This document shows, piece by piece, positions 16,560 to 23,581 of a stretch of DNA of 36,573 nt. Source of the stretch: Ruminococcus sp. UBA1394 (GTDB lineage Bacteria; Bacillota; Clostridia; Oscillospirales; Ruminococcaceae); NCBI GenBank assembly GCA_002305725.1, contig DBQM01000021.1, positions 1-36,573 of the forward strand, in the 5' to 3' direction. Position numbers and translations under genes: made by a program. The stretch's first letter is position 1. Each line of letters opens with the position of its first letter. The notes beneath the pieces are model-generated. The model ran no database searches, had not been told where the DNA came from, and saw nothing but the letters and a program-made list of their open reading frames with translations.

Positions 16560-17330
16560 TTATCTCTCAATTATTCTTGTAATTTTAGTACATTTGCCCA
16601 TTTTTTCATCAAATGTTATTACAACTCCGTTGATAAAGCACGGGGTTTCCGCCTCTCTGAATCTGACAGGATATTTAAAGCGCAGCTTGTCCACTGCCGG
16701 CTTCACCTCAACTCCCAGAACGGATTCCTCCGGTCCTGTCATGCCTGCGTCGGTGATATAGCCTGTGTGACCGGCAATTATCGCTTCGTCAGAGGTCTGC
16801 ACATGAGTGTGTGTTCCCATTACGGCTGTGACCTTTCCGGAAAGATGATATCCCATTGCCTTTTTCTCAGCGGTCGCCTCGGCATGAAAGTCCACAAAGA
16901 TATTCGGAGTATCAATTTCTTTCAGAACATTGTCTATGACTGTAAACGGATTGTCAAGGGGTTCCATGTAGACAGTACCCATAAGATTCACAACAGCCGC
17001 CCTGAACGACCCCATATCAACTATGCTGACGCCCTTTCCGCAGCAGCCCTCCGGATAATTTGCCGGACGGATTATATAGTCCTCGTTATATATCGCAAGG
17101 GAATCACGCCTTTTATAGCAATGGTTTCCGGTTGTTATCACGTCTGCACCGCAGTTGTTTCTGATAAGTCCGGCGGAATATGCCGTGATACCGTTTCCCT
17201 GTGCCGAATTTTCGCCGTTTATAACGGTTATATCTATAGAATATTTCTTTTTAAGACTGTAAATGCGTGACGCCAGAAAATCGCATCCGCTTTTGCCTAC
17301 AACATCGCCTATAAACAGTAAATTTTTCAT
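16560..17330 (-). CDS. ymdB: YmdB-family metallophosphoesterase (TIGR00282)
   Basis: A 256-residue phosphodiesterase; Bacillus YmdB hydrolyses cyclic nucleotides and affects late adaptive responses. Metal-site motifs are FIGDVVGKSG (about residues 6-15), INGENSAQGNG (about 38-48), TTGNHCYKR (about 66-74), VDFHAEATAEK (about 147) and MGTHTHVQTSD (about 171-181). The ATG is preceded by GAAGGG. It lies 13 bp after the fumarase gene and ahead of spoVS, keeping the ymdB-spoVS order known from Bacillus, although the RNase Y gene that usually precedes ymdB is replaced by the fumarase alpha gene. Confidence 0.95.
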   Translation of the reverse strand: MKNLLFIGDVVGKSGCDFLASRIYSLKKKYSIDITVINGENSAQGNGITAYSAGLIRNNCGADVITTGNHCYKRRDSLAIYNEDYIIRPANYPEGCCGKGVSIVDMGSFRAAVVNLMGTVYMEPLDNPFTVIDNVLKEIDTPNIFVDFHAEATAEKKAMGYHLSGKVTAVMGTHTHVQTSDEAIIAGHTGYITDAGMTGPEESVLGVEVKPAVDKLRFKYPVRFREAETPCFINGVVITFDEKMGKCTKITRIIER

Positions 17331-17343
17331 ATTGACCCTTCAA

Positions 17344-18186
17344 CTATATGATTTGTGACGCATGACGTGTAACATGACAGCCGATATTGACTGCAACAGG
17401 AAGTCCTGCTATGTGGGTAGGCGCTTCCTCAATATTCACGCACAATGCGGTTATTTTGCCGCCGAATCCCTGCGGTCCTATGCCAAGACGGTTTATCTTG
17501 TCCAGCATTTTTCCCTCAAGGTCGGCATAAAGGCTCTTCTGGTTTCTTATTGCAACGTCACGGCAGAGCGCTTTCTTTGCAAGATATGCACACTGTTCAA
17601 AGTTGCCGCCGATACCAACTCCGATAACCATAGGCGGACACGGATTGCTGCCTGCCTTTGAGGCAGTTTCAGTAACAAAATCCACAATGTCCTCAACTGC
17701 GGCTGACGGAGTAAACATTTTAAGGGCAGACATATTTTCGCTGCCGAATCCCTTGGGGCATACATCTATTTTAACCTTATCTCCCGGAACTATTCTTGTA
17801 TGTAACACAGCCGGAGTATTGTCGCCGGTGTTCACCCTTTCAAGAGGGTCGCCAACAACGGAGCAGCGCAGAAATCCCTCAGTATAGCCTCTTGAAACTC
17901 CCCTGTTGACTGCGTCCTCAAAGCTGCCGCCTGTGAAATGAACGTCCTGACCTATCTCGGCAAAAATCACAGCCATTCCTGTGTCCTGGCAGACAGGGAT
18001 ATTTTCATCCGCCGCCGCTTTGATATTTGCTTTAAGGTCGTCAAAAACGCTTTTTCCGGCCGGAGAAATTTCCTCCTCAGCCGCCTGCGAGATTCTTTTT
18101 TCAAGATTTTCAGGAAGATGGATATTGGCCTGAATGCAAAGGTTTCTTATGATATTTTCTATTTCACTGACGTTTACTTCACGCAT
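17344..18186 (-). CDS. Fumarate hydratase class I, alpha subunit (or L-tartrate dehydratase alpha)
   Basis: A 280-residue Fe-S hydro-lyase N-terminal-type subunit. The three cluster cysteines fit VCQDTG (Cys66), SNPCPP (Cys183) and NIGCH (Cys270), with spacing like that of class I fumarases. RGYTEGFLRCSVVGDPLERVNTGDNTPA and GKITALCVNIEEAPTHIAGLPVAVN are family blocks. Two-subunit enzymes need a beta chain, but none is adjacent: ymdB follows after 13 bp and no gene lies in the 317 bp upstream. The beta gene must be elsewhere. The start ATG has only a distant AAAGGA site. Fumarase is preferred over tartrate dehydratase on general likelihood, without proof. Confidence 0.9.
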   Translation of the reverse strand: MREVNVSEIENIIRNLCIQANIHLPENLEKRISQAAEEEISPAGKSVFDDLKANIKAAADENIPVCQDTGMAVIFAEIGQDVHFTGGSFEDAVNRGVSRGYTEGFLRCSVVGDPLERVNTGDNTPAVLHTRIVPGDKVKIDVCPKGFGSENMSALKMFTPSAAVEDIVDFVTETASKAGSNPCPPMVIGVGIGGNFEQCAYLAKKALCRDVAIRNQKSLYADLEGKMLDKINRLGIGPQGFGGKITALCVNIEEAPTHIAGLPVAVNIGCHVTRHASQII

Positions 18187-18239
18187 AATGCAGGTTTCCT
18201 TTCATGTGATTTTTAAATGCTGTCATTATATTTCCGTAG

Positions 18240-18258
18240 GGGCGACCATTGGTCGCCC
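18240..18258. repeat. Single REP-like palindrome R5a
   Basis: GGGCGACC/GGTCGCCC occurs once, immediately upstream of a TATAAT-like sequence (minus strand, 18225-18230) before the fumarase gene. With R5b it flanks element D copy 2. Confidence 0.75.
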
Positions 18259-18274
18259 GTGTTTTTATCGGGGG

Positions 18275-18406
18275 TTATAGTGAAAGCAAAAAATAATTTT
18301 GCTTTCACTATAATAATTTATTTTATTGCCTTGCACATCCGCTTACTTCGTAAGCTTCGTGCATATCGGCAAATAGTAAACGAAAAATATTTTTTTCGTT
18401 TACTAT
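18275..18406 (+). repeat. Multi-hairpin element D, copy 2
   Basis: The left hairpin is a perfect 17-bp stem (18275-18291 with 18297-18313, 5-nt loop). The core tiers are TTGCC/GGCAA (18326-18330 with 18368-18372), GCAC/GTGC (18333-18336 with 18359-18362) and GCTTAC/GTAAGC (18341-18346 with 18350-18355). The right hairpin is a perfect 15-bp stem (18373-18387 with 18392-18406). The plan is that of copy 1 with compensating stem changes. It lies in the 317-bp gap between two minus-strand genes. Confidence 0.75.
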
Positions 18407-18412
18407 GTATTC

Positions 18413-18431
18413 TGGCGACCAGTGGTCACCC
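18413..18431. repeat. Diverged REP-like palindrome R5b
   Basis: TGGCGACCAGTGGTCACCCC is a decayed GGGCGACC-type palindrome in inverted orientation to R5a. A further perfect hairpin AAAGGTGCA/TGCACCTTT (about 18464-18487) follows but lacks a U-tract outside the stem. Confidence 0.55.
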
Positions 18432-18503
18432 CTGCAAGATAATAAATTTATTCTGACAAGCTTAAAGGTGCAAAAAATGCACCTTTAAAAATATTATCTG
18501 TGA

Positions 18504-18890
18504 TTATTTTATAATATCAAGCAGGTCGCCTATTACCGGCAGTTTCTTTGCCTTGCCCTGTGCGGCATTCACAATACCGATAATGATATACGCAAGCACA
18601 GCCACACCTAAAGCCACCGAAACAACCCCGCTTATTATTCCGCCTATAACCGGTATCCAGCCGATTATGAAGTCTATCAGAGCGTTTATTATTGAGCTGA
18701 CAAAAGCAAAAATCGTAAGTATAAGTCCCTGGTTAGCATGAAATTTAGCGTATTTTGATGAGCTTGCCGCAAGAAGCGGTATCAGGAACAGCAGCGGGAT
18801 ATATCCCACAACCGTCAGCGCTTTATTCTGTTCTATGTCATTTGTGTCAAACATACCTGTCAGATCATCTGTTTCAAAATTATTAGCCAT
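18504..18890 (-). CDS. Small membrane protein, DUF4870/Tic20-like
   Basis: A 128-residue protein with an acidic N-terminal segment and about four hydrophobic spans. It matches the general look of DUF4870-type proteins: KALTVVGYIPLLFLIPLLAASSSKYAKFHANQG (about residues 23-56, where KFHANQGL is the family hallmark), a glycine/proline break IIGWIPVIGGIISGV (about 74-88) and a last span AYIIIGIVNAAQGKAKKLPVIG. Function in the family is unknown. AAAAGGGGAAA precedes the ATG. It is 97 bp downstream of nrdR on the same strand, so it may be read with nrdR or from its own weak promoter. Confidence 0.8.
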   Translation of the reverse strand: MANNFETDDLTGMFDTNDIEQNKALTVVGYIPLLFLIPLLAASSSKYAKFHANQGLILTIFAFVSSIINALIDFIIGWIPVIGGIISGVVSVALGVAVLAYIIIGIVNAAQGKAKKLPVIGDLLDIIK

Positions 18891-18987
18891 TATTAATTTC
18901 CCCTTTTCATATTTGTTAATTCAATAATATCACATTACGAACTGATTTTCTATACCTGATCAGCATTTCAGCAGTTTAAACAATTTG

Positions 18988-19455
18988 TTAAAACTTATTT
19001 TGTTCATTTTGCTTGACATTCAGTTCGCTGATTGCATTTATAAATTCCTCAACGCTTGTAAACGCCTTGTAAACCGACGCAAATCTTATATAGGCGACAT
19101 CGTCCACATCTTTGAGTATCTCCAGCGTCATATTGCCGATTTCCTCGGACGTTACCTGGTTTATCATAGCGTTTGCAAAGTGGTTTTCAACATCCTCGGC
19201 AATTTTGTTTACCTGTTCAATATTCACAGGGCGCTTTTTTATGGCGTTGAATATTCCACGCATTAACTTGTTGCGGTCAAAAGGCTCGAAAGTCCCGTCT
19301 TTTTTTACTACCATTATCATGGGGCGCTCGATAACCTCAAAGGTTGTGAAACGCCGTCCGCACCTGCCGCATTCACGGCGTCTGCGCTTTTTCTGCTCCA
19401 TTGAACGGGAATCTATAATTTTTGTGTCTTCATTTCCGCAGTAGGGACATTGCAT
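18988..19455 (-). CDS. nrdR: Transcriptional repressor NrdR
   Basis: A 155-residue ATP/dATP-sensing repressor of ribonucleotide reductase genes. The N-terminal zinc ribbon has CPYC at residues 3-6 and the CGRC pair at 29-32, with the basic linker QKKRRRRECGRCGRRFTTFE characteristic of NrdR. The ATP-cone follows (IMVVKKDGTFEPFDRNKLMRGIFNAIKKRPV, about residues 47-77). Length is normal. GAAAGGA precedes the ATG. It sits 20 bp after the TIM-barrel gene, likely in one operon. No ribonucleotide reductase gene is in the window. Confidence 0.98.
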   Translation of the reverse strand: MQCPYCGNEDTKIIDSRSMEQKKRRRRECGRCGRRFTTFEVIERPMIMVVKKDGTFEPFDRNKLMRGIFNAIKKRPVNIEQVNKIAEDVENHFANAMINQVTSEEIGNMTLEILKDVDDVAYIRFASVYKAFTSVEEFINAISELNVKQNEQNKF

Positions 19456-19475
19456 AAATTTTTCCTTTCTTTGTT

Positions 19476-20261
19476 TCAGAGTTTTTCAATCATGCTGACA
19501 AGGGTATTGTAATTATCAACAAGGTCTGAAATACCATCAAAATTACTTCTGTAAAGCTCAAGCATGACTGAGGAATCCGGAGAATACTCGTTTAAAAGGG
19601 ACAGAAACTGCTTTATATTAAACCTGCCCCTGCCTATCTGGAGGCAGTCGCCGGACTCGCCGTGGTCGCTGATATGAACGTGTACAACATGACTTCCAAG
19701 TGAACGCAGAATGTCGAAATTGCTTTCCCCTGCCCGCACCGACTGTTTTGTGTCGATAACAAATTTAGCGTCGTCCCCGAGATTTTCAACCATTTCCTTC
19801 ATAAAATCAAGTGAACCGCTTGTACATCTTGAAACATTTTCCTGTGCAACTGTTATGCCGAATCTCTTTCCGGTATCCACAAGCCGCTGAAAGCTTTCAA
19901 AGTAAAGGTCGTTCTGTACATTTATGATTTTTTTGTTTCCGTGGAAGACAAAAATCTCTGCTCCGAGTATATTCATTGCTTCAAAATACTTTTTGTAAAA
20001 GTCCAGAGCGTCATCGACCCTGCGCTCATAGCCGGAAAAAAACATCATAGGCTCCAGGGCACAGGTAAAGGGGTGCAGCGAGCGGCAGGTGACCTCAAAG
20101 CGTTTAAGCGTTTCGGCAAGACCGTTTATATAATTTTTTTTAAGTTCGCTGGAAGTATTAATAAAAATCTCGGTATGAGCAATGCCGTTTACGGCGAGAT
20201 CATAAACCGATTCTTCGAGCAGCTTTGGATAAAGGCAAGCTGTTGAAACACCGGCCCTCAT
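19476..20261 (-). CDS. Sugar phosphate isomerase/epimerase-type TIM barrel protein
   Basis: A 261-residue AP endonuclease 2-like TIM barrel. Metal-ligand style motifs are visible: EIFVFHGNKK, VAQENVSR (a candidate metal-binding Glu), FVIDTKQS, HVVHVHISDHGESGD and a terminal MLELYRSNF. Such proteins isomerise or epimerise sugars, or remain uncharacterised; no substrate can be given. A GTG lies four codons upstream at 20273, but GAGGTGAT (overlapping that GTG) is a good ribosome site 7 nt before the ATG at 20261, so the shorter form is chosen. It precedes nrdR. Confidence 0.85.
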   Translation of the reverse strand: MRAGVSTACLYPKLLEESVYDLAVNGIAHTEIFINTSSELKKNYINGLAETLKRFEVTCRSLHPFTCALEPMMFFSGYERRVDDALDFYKKYFEAMNILGAEIFVFHGNKKIINVQNDLYFESFQRLVDTGKRFGITVAQENVSRCTSGSLDFMKEMVENLGDDAKFVIDTKQSVRAGESNFDILRSLGSHVVHVHISDHGESGDCLQIGRGRFNIKQFLSLLNEYSPDSSVMLELYRSNFDGISDLVDNYNTLVSMIEKL

Positions 20262-20385
20262 TGCTCCTATCACCTCAATTTCTATGATTACTGTTTAACA
20301 GTTCTATTAATATTATAGCAAAAAATACTTTTAAATTCAATCCCTCAAAATGAAAAAAATTTTCTTGTACTGCTATGCTGTGTAT

Positions 20386-20835
20386 GTTCATTTCTTTGCC
20401 TGAACAAAGAAACGAACCAAAGAAATGCACCCACTCAGATGCCGTGGGCGGCTTATGCAGCTTGCGCTGCAAATCACTGCGATTTGGTCAGTGAACTAAA
20501 CTGCTTTGTTTAAACTGACTACACCATAATTGCAGCTGAAGTCGTTCTAATAAAGTAAAGCCTTAGTGAACTTTAATTGGTTAGTAAAAAAAGCAAAGTG
20601 TAAAGATATGCGAAAGAGTAAAAAATACGGTTAATAAACTAACAAAATGATGTTTTCTATCCGCTTTATTAAAGTTAGCGCAGTAAATTTGCAATTATGA
20701 ATCGGCAAGTATGTACCGACCCAGCTGAGTTCGGAAACAAAATTGCAGTGATTTGCCGCCCACGGCGGCATGGCAGTCCGGCGGCAGCCGGTGCATTTCT
20801 TTGGTTCGTTTCTTGTTGCAGGACAAGAAATGAAT
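20386..20835 (+). repeat. Foldback element F, copy B
   Basis: The left end is GTTCATTTCTTTG and the right end CAAGAAATGAAT, each followed inward by the AACGAACCAAAGAAATGCAC arm in opposite orientation. Inner GC-rich hairpins (GCCGTGGGCGGC; GCCGCCCACGGCGGC) and the GCAAATCACTGC/GCAGTGATTTGC pair follow, with an AT-rich middle. Copy C is collinear with it for its whole length. No transposase frame is present. The hairpin TTTCTTTTC-acc-GAAAAGAAA lies downstream at 20903-20923. Confidence 0.85.
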
Positions 20836-20920
20836 ACCACCCACAGCCTTGTAAAAGGTAAAAATAAGGACTTGCAAAGAATGTACACACAAACAGCTTT
20901 TGTTTCTTTTCACCGAAAAG

Positions 20921-20949
20921 AAAAACAGCATACTCTGACGAGTATGCTG
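20921..20949 (-). terminator. Intrinsic terminator after rpsT
   Basis: On the minus strand a perfect 10-bp stem CAGCATACTC/GAGTATGCTG with a 4-nt loop (20926-20949) is followed by TTTTTC. It lies 37 bp past the rpsT stop. Confidence 0.92.
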
Positions 20950-20986
20950 CCACATTTTATTAATCTGATTGCTTAAATTTCAAAAA

Positions 20987-21247
20987 TTAGCCTGCTGCAT
21001 TCAGCTTCTTTGCGAGCTGTGACTTCTTTCTTGCAGCACAGTTCTTGTGCATAAGGCCCTTAGCTGCTGCCTGGTCAACCTTCTTTATAGCAACTCTGAT
21101 TGCCTCTGCCTTGTCAGCTGAATTAGCCTCGCAAGCGGCACCGGCATTCTTGAGAACAGTTTTAAGATTTGATTTTCTTGCCTTGTTGGCTGCTGCCTTT
21201 GTCTTATTAACCTTAACTCTCTTCATTGCGGATTTAATATTTGGCAT
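20987..21247 (-). CDS. rpsT: 30S ribosomal protein S20
   Basis: An 86-residue, Lys/Ala-rich helical protein beginning MPNIKSAMKRVKVNKTKAAANKARKS, the signature of bacterial S20, which binds 16S rRNA near the base of the 30S body. The middle (VAIKKVDQAAAKGLMHKNCAARKKSQLAKKL) is also family-typical. AAGGAGGTG precedes the ATG with 7 nt spacing, a very strong ribosome site. It is monocistronic with its own promoter (21436-21464), a leader of about 180 nt that folds into three hairpins, and a terminator downstream. It is divergent from gpr, an arrangement common in spore-formers; the spoIIP and lepA genes often next to gpr are absent here. Confidence 0.98.
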   Translation of the reverse strand: MPNIKSAMKRVKVNKTKAAANKARKSNLKTVLKNAGAACEANSADKAEAIRVAIKKVDQAAAKGLMHKNCAARKKSQLAKKLNAAG

Positions 21248-21332
21248 TTTACTGCACCTCCTTAAAATTGAAATATCCTGAATTATTATTTACAGAATTT
21301 ATCTTAATAATTCAAAAAATTCAGCATAATAT

Positions 21333-21422
21333 AAAAACAGCGCAAGCTGAAATCAGCAGGACACGACCGCTGTTTTTTAATCCGGACGTAATGAGCATCC
21401 GGACGGTGCATTTTACTGCACC
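21333..21422 (-). promoter_or_regulatory. rpsT leader with three hairpins, the last an intrinsic terminator (attenuator)
   Basis: Reading the minus strand, the leader first forms GGTGCA/TGCACC (21405-21422), then TCCGGA/TCCGGA (21381-21403), then AAAAACAGCG/CGCTGTTTTT (21333-21378) with an inner GCTG/CAGC hairpin and a T-run. The terminator-like stem precedes rpsT and is within its own leader, so it can only act on rpsT transcription (or on antisense reads). Confidence 0.7.
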
Positions 21423-21435
21423 AACGCTACTAATT

Positions 21436-21464
21436 ATTGTACCATTTTACAAGACAAATTGCAA
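21436..21464 (-). promoter_or_regulatory. Promoter of rpsT
   Basis: On the minus strand TTGCAA (21459-21464) and TACAAT (21436-21441) are spaced by 17 bp, with TG before the -10. Start of transcription would fall near 21429, just ahead of the first leader hairpin. Confidence 0.8.
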
Positions 21465-21563
21465 TAGGCAAAATCAAAACAAAATCACGAAATTAAAGCG
21501 TTGATTTAAAGCATAATGCACAATAAGAAAACAAAATTTCACAATAAGGGAGCTGAATTACTT

Positions 21564-22412
21564 ATGAATATCAGAACCGACCTCGCCCTTGAAAGCGTTA
21601 ATGCCGCAAAAATAAGCGAGGGAATAACCCAGACAACAAGAGGAAAGGCTTTTAAGATAACCGAAATCAAAATTGCTGAGGACAGGCACGGCGCAAAAAT
21701 CGGCAAGAAAAAGGGCAGATATATCACCCTTGAGGGAGAACCGCTTGGACGTTTTTCCGATACTTTCAGGGAAATGGCGGCAGAGCTTTCGCAGGAGCTT
21801 TCAGAGCTTCTCCCGGACGGCCCCTGCCTTGTCATCGGTCTTGGCAACAGCGACATTACCCCCGACGCTCTTGGGCCTCTGGCGGCGTCAAGAGTTCTTG
21901 CAACACGTCATCTTAGAGAGGAGCTCGGGGACGAGGACGAGTTTCTCTCAAGTCTTCGGCAGGTGAGCGTTATGGCAAGCGGTGTTCTGGGGCAGACCGG
22001 TATTGAAACCGCCGAAATTATCGAGGGACTTCTTGAAAAGCTGAAACCATCCTCAATTATCGCCGTTGACGCTCTCGCCTGTTCGGACGTGAGCCGCCTC
22101 GGAACAACTATCCAGCTTTCAGACTCCGGAATTTCTCCGGGCAGCGGCGTTGCCAACAGGCGCAGGGAAATTTCAAAGGATTCCATCGGAATACCCGTTA
22201 TTGCCGCCGGAGTGCCTACAGTTGTGGATATGTACACAATTGTCCAGAACATTACCGGCAGGCGTGCTGCCGCCGGTATCCCCAACATGATGGTTACTCC
22301 GAGGGACGTGGACAGGCTCATTGAGCGTTCGTCAGCGCTTATGGCTATGGGTATCAACCTCGCTCTCCACCCCGAACTCAGCTTTGAGGATGTTGAAAAC
22401 ATTATGTTTTAA
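21564..22412 (+). CDS. gpr: GPR endopeptidase (germination protease)
   Basis: A 282-residue spore protease that degrades small acid-soluble spore proteins on germination. The mature N-terminus RTDLALE follows the start at once, so the usual propeptide is only a few residues long. Key blocks are VIGLGNSDITPDALGP, SVMASGVLGQTGIET, IAVDALACSDVSRLGTTIQLSDSGISPGSGV and GIPVIAAGVPTVVD; the two aspartates in the first and third blocks fit the catalytic pair proposed for GPR. The frame is open from 21516, but the family start is at the ATG 21564, which has GGGAG 12 nt upstream. It is divergent from rpsT. Sigma-G control is expected from the family and was not demonstrated in the sequence. Confidence 0.95.
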   Translation: MNIRTDLALESVNAAKISEGITQTTRGKAFKITEIKIAEDRHGAKIGKKKGRYITLEGEPLGRFSDTFREMAAELSQELSELLPDGPCLVIGLGNSDITPDALGPLAASRVLATRHLREELGDEDEFLSSLRQVSVMASGVLGQTGIETAEIIEGLLEKLKPSSIIAVDALACSDVSRLGTTIQLSDSGISPGSGVANRRREISKDSIGIPVIAAGVPTVVDMYTIVQNITGRRAAAGIPNMMVTPRDVDRLIERSSALMAMGINLALHPELSFEDVENIMF

Positions 22413-22688
22413 ACCTGCTTTTCAACAGACTGTTGAAAACGGTGTTGAATTACTTTTGGAAACCCTCGTCATAAGTCGTGTTTTTCCCGTGAATATGTAT
22501 GTTAAGCGACTGTTAAATTGTTGAAAAACTTTCAAGAGTGAAACAATGTGTTTTTTTACTGAAAATTTGTTGAAAATGCCTATTGACGTCATAAATCTCT
22601 GAAATACTGCGGATAAATCAGCGGTTTATGGAAAAACTAAAAGCGTATTGCAGAAAGTGCAATAGCAAAAACGAAAGGATTGAATGAT

Positions 22689-23036
22689 ATGAAAAAAACT
22701 CTTCCTATACTTTTTTCCCTCGCTCTCGTATGCTGTTCTTTCACAGCCTGCGGAAACAGAGAAAAAAATAACAACAACAAAAATGCGACAGAAGCGCCTA
22801 CTACAGTACACGAAACCACAAATCCGGCAACGGAAAAGGCATCTGAAAACACAGTTACTGATAACAGAAACAACAACGACTCTGCTACTGACAAGGGCGG
22901 TATCGTCGGAAACATCGTAACTGATGCTGAGGGTATTGTTGATGACCTCGTTTCAACCGGTGAGGACATCGTTGACGATGCCGGCTCAGTTGTTGAGGGC
23001 GTCGGTGACGCAATTACCGGTACTGACAATCACTAA
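22689..23036 (+). CDS. Small Asn/Thr-rich lipoprotein
   Basis: A 115-residue protein with a lipoprotein signal: MKKTLPILFSLALVCCSFTAC, the last Cys being the probable lipidation site, followed by a low-complexity Asn/Lys/Thr/Glu stretch (GNREKNNNNKN...). The C-terminal half repeats short acidic units of the type IVDDLVSTGEDIVDDAGSVVEGV. No known domain is recognised. The ATG at 22689 has GAAAGGA about 10 nt upstream; an in-frame TTG three codons earlier is less likely. It is monocistronic with a strong terminator behind it. The 276 bp before it are AT-rich, contain GTTGAAAA several times and show no other gene. Confidence 0.8.
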   Translation: MKKTLPILFSLALVCCSFTACGNREKNNNNKNATEAPTTVHETTNPATEKASENTVTDNRNNNDSATDKGGIVGNIVTDAEGIVDDLVSTGEDIVDDAGSVVEGVGDAITGTDNH

Positions 23037-23042
23037 TAAATA

Positions 23043-23075
23043 ACAGGGTACTGAAAGGTACCCTGTCTTTTTTTG
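23043..23075 (+). terminator. Intrinsic terminator after the lipoprotein gene
   Basis: CAGGGTAC (23044-23051) pairs with GTACCCTG (23058-23065) around a 6-nt loop and is followed by TCTTTTTTT. This is a strong terminator. Confidence 0.93.
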
Positions 23076-23119
23076 TATTGTTTTTTTCTTTACCGCCTAT
23101 CAGGACGTATTGATACACC

Positions 23120-23578
23120 CTAAAAACTACATGGCGGTCCTTCACCGGTTTTCTCATAACACATTGCCATAAAAAACTGTACTGCACCGTAATCTTCCGA
23201 AGTTTCACAGTCATTATAAAGCGAATCAAGAATTTTCAGCGACTTTCTGTAATTCTCATTACAGAGATAGTAAATTGCCTTTTCAAAGCGCTTTTTTAAT
23301 GCACTTCTTCCAATAAACGCATTGTCAATATAATCCCCGTATTGCTTTTTAACTGTCTTAACAGCTTTTTTTCGCCCTGTTACTTGCTTTGACGGATAAA
23401 TCTTCACCAGAATCACCGCAACTGCAAAATCAAACACAGATACATTTTTTAGTATTTCATGATTTACTGTATCACCGGACACCACATCAATAATAATCAG
23501 AATCACACCGGCAGAGAACATAATTCCGGCAATTATTTTGACAATCAGTTCTATCCGACGTTTCAACTCCGCTTTCAT
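23120..23578 (-). CDS. Membrane protein with TPR-like C-terminal part, possibly truncated
   Basis: A 152-residue protein of unknown function. Two hydrophobic spans (about residues 11-31 and 48-60) are followed by a basic linker and a helical region that reads like tetratricopeptide repeats (RFEKAIYYLCNENYRKSLKILDSLY, then EDYGAVQFFMAMCYEKTGE). It ends GEGPPCSF just where the second helix of a repeat would start, which suggests loss of a longer C-terminus. AGGAGATAACAG precedes the ATG. It lies 3 bp after the flippase stop, so it belongs to that operon and might assist surface-polymer export. The truncation idea is an inference. Confidence 0.7.
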   Translation of the reverse strand: MKAELKRRIELIVKIIAGIMFSAGVILIIIDVVSGDTVNHEILKNVSVFDFAVAVILVKIYPSKQVTGRKKAVKTVKKQYGDYIDNAFIGRSALKKRFEKAIYYLCNENYRKSLKILDSLYNDCETSEDYGAVQFFMAMCYEKTGEGPPCSF

Positions 23579-23581
23579 CTG

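Noticed and set aside
18464..18487. AAAGGTGCA/TGCACCTTT hairpin considered as a terminator for the small membrane protein gene
   Set aside because: The T-run is in the loop and none follows the stem on the minus strand.
20631..20976. Overlapping open frames with shared peptides in foldback copy B (also in copies A and C)
   Set aside because: The frames are translations of the repeat on several strands and frames, lack ribosome sites and have no family resemblance.
23014..23229. Frame overlapping the end of the TPR-like gene, considered as its frameshifted continuation
   Set aside because: The continued peptide (KDRHVVFRVYQYVLIGG) does not resemble a tetratricopeptide repeat, so a simple frameshift is not supported.
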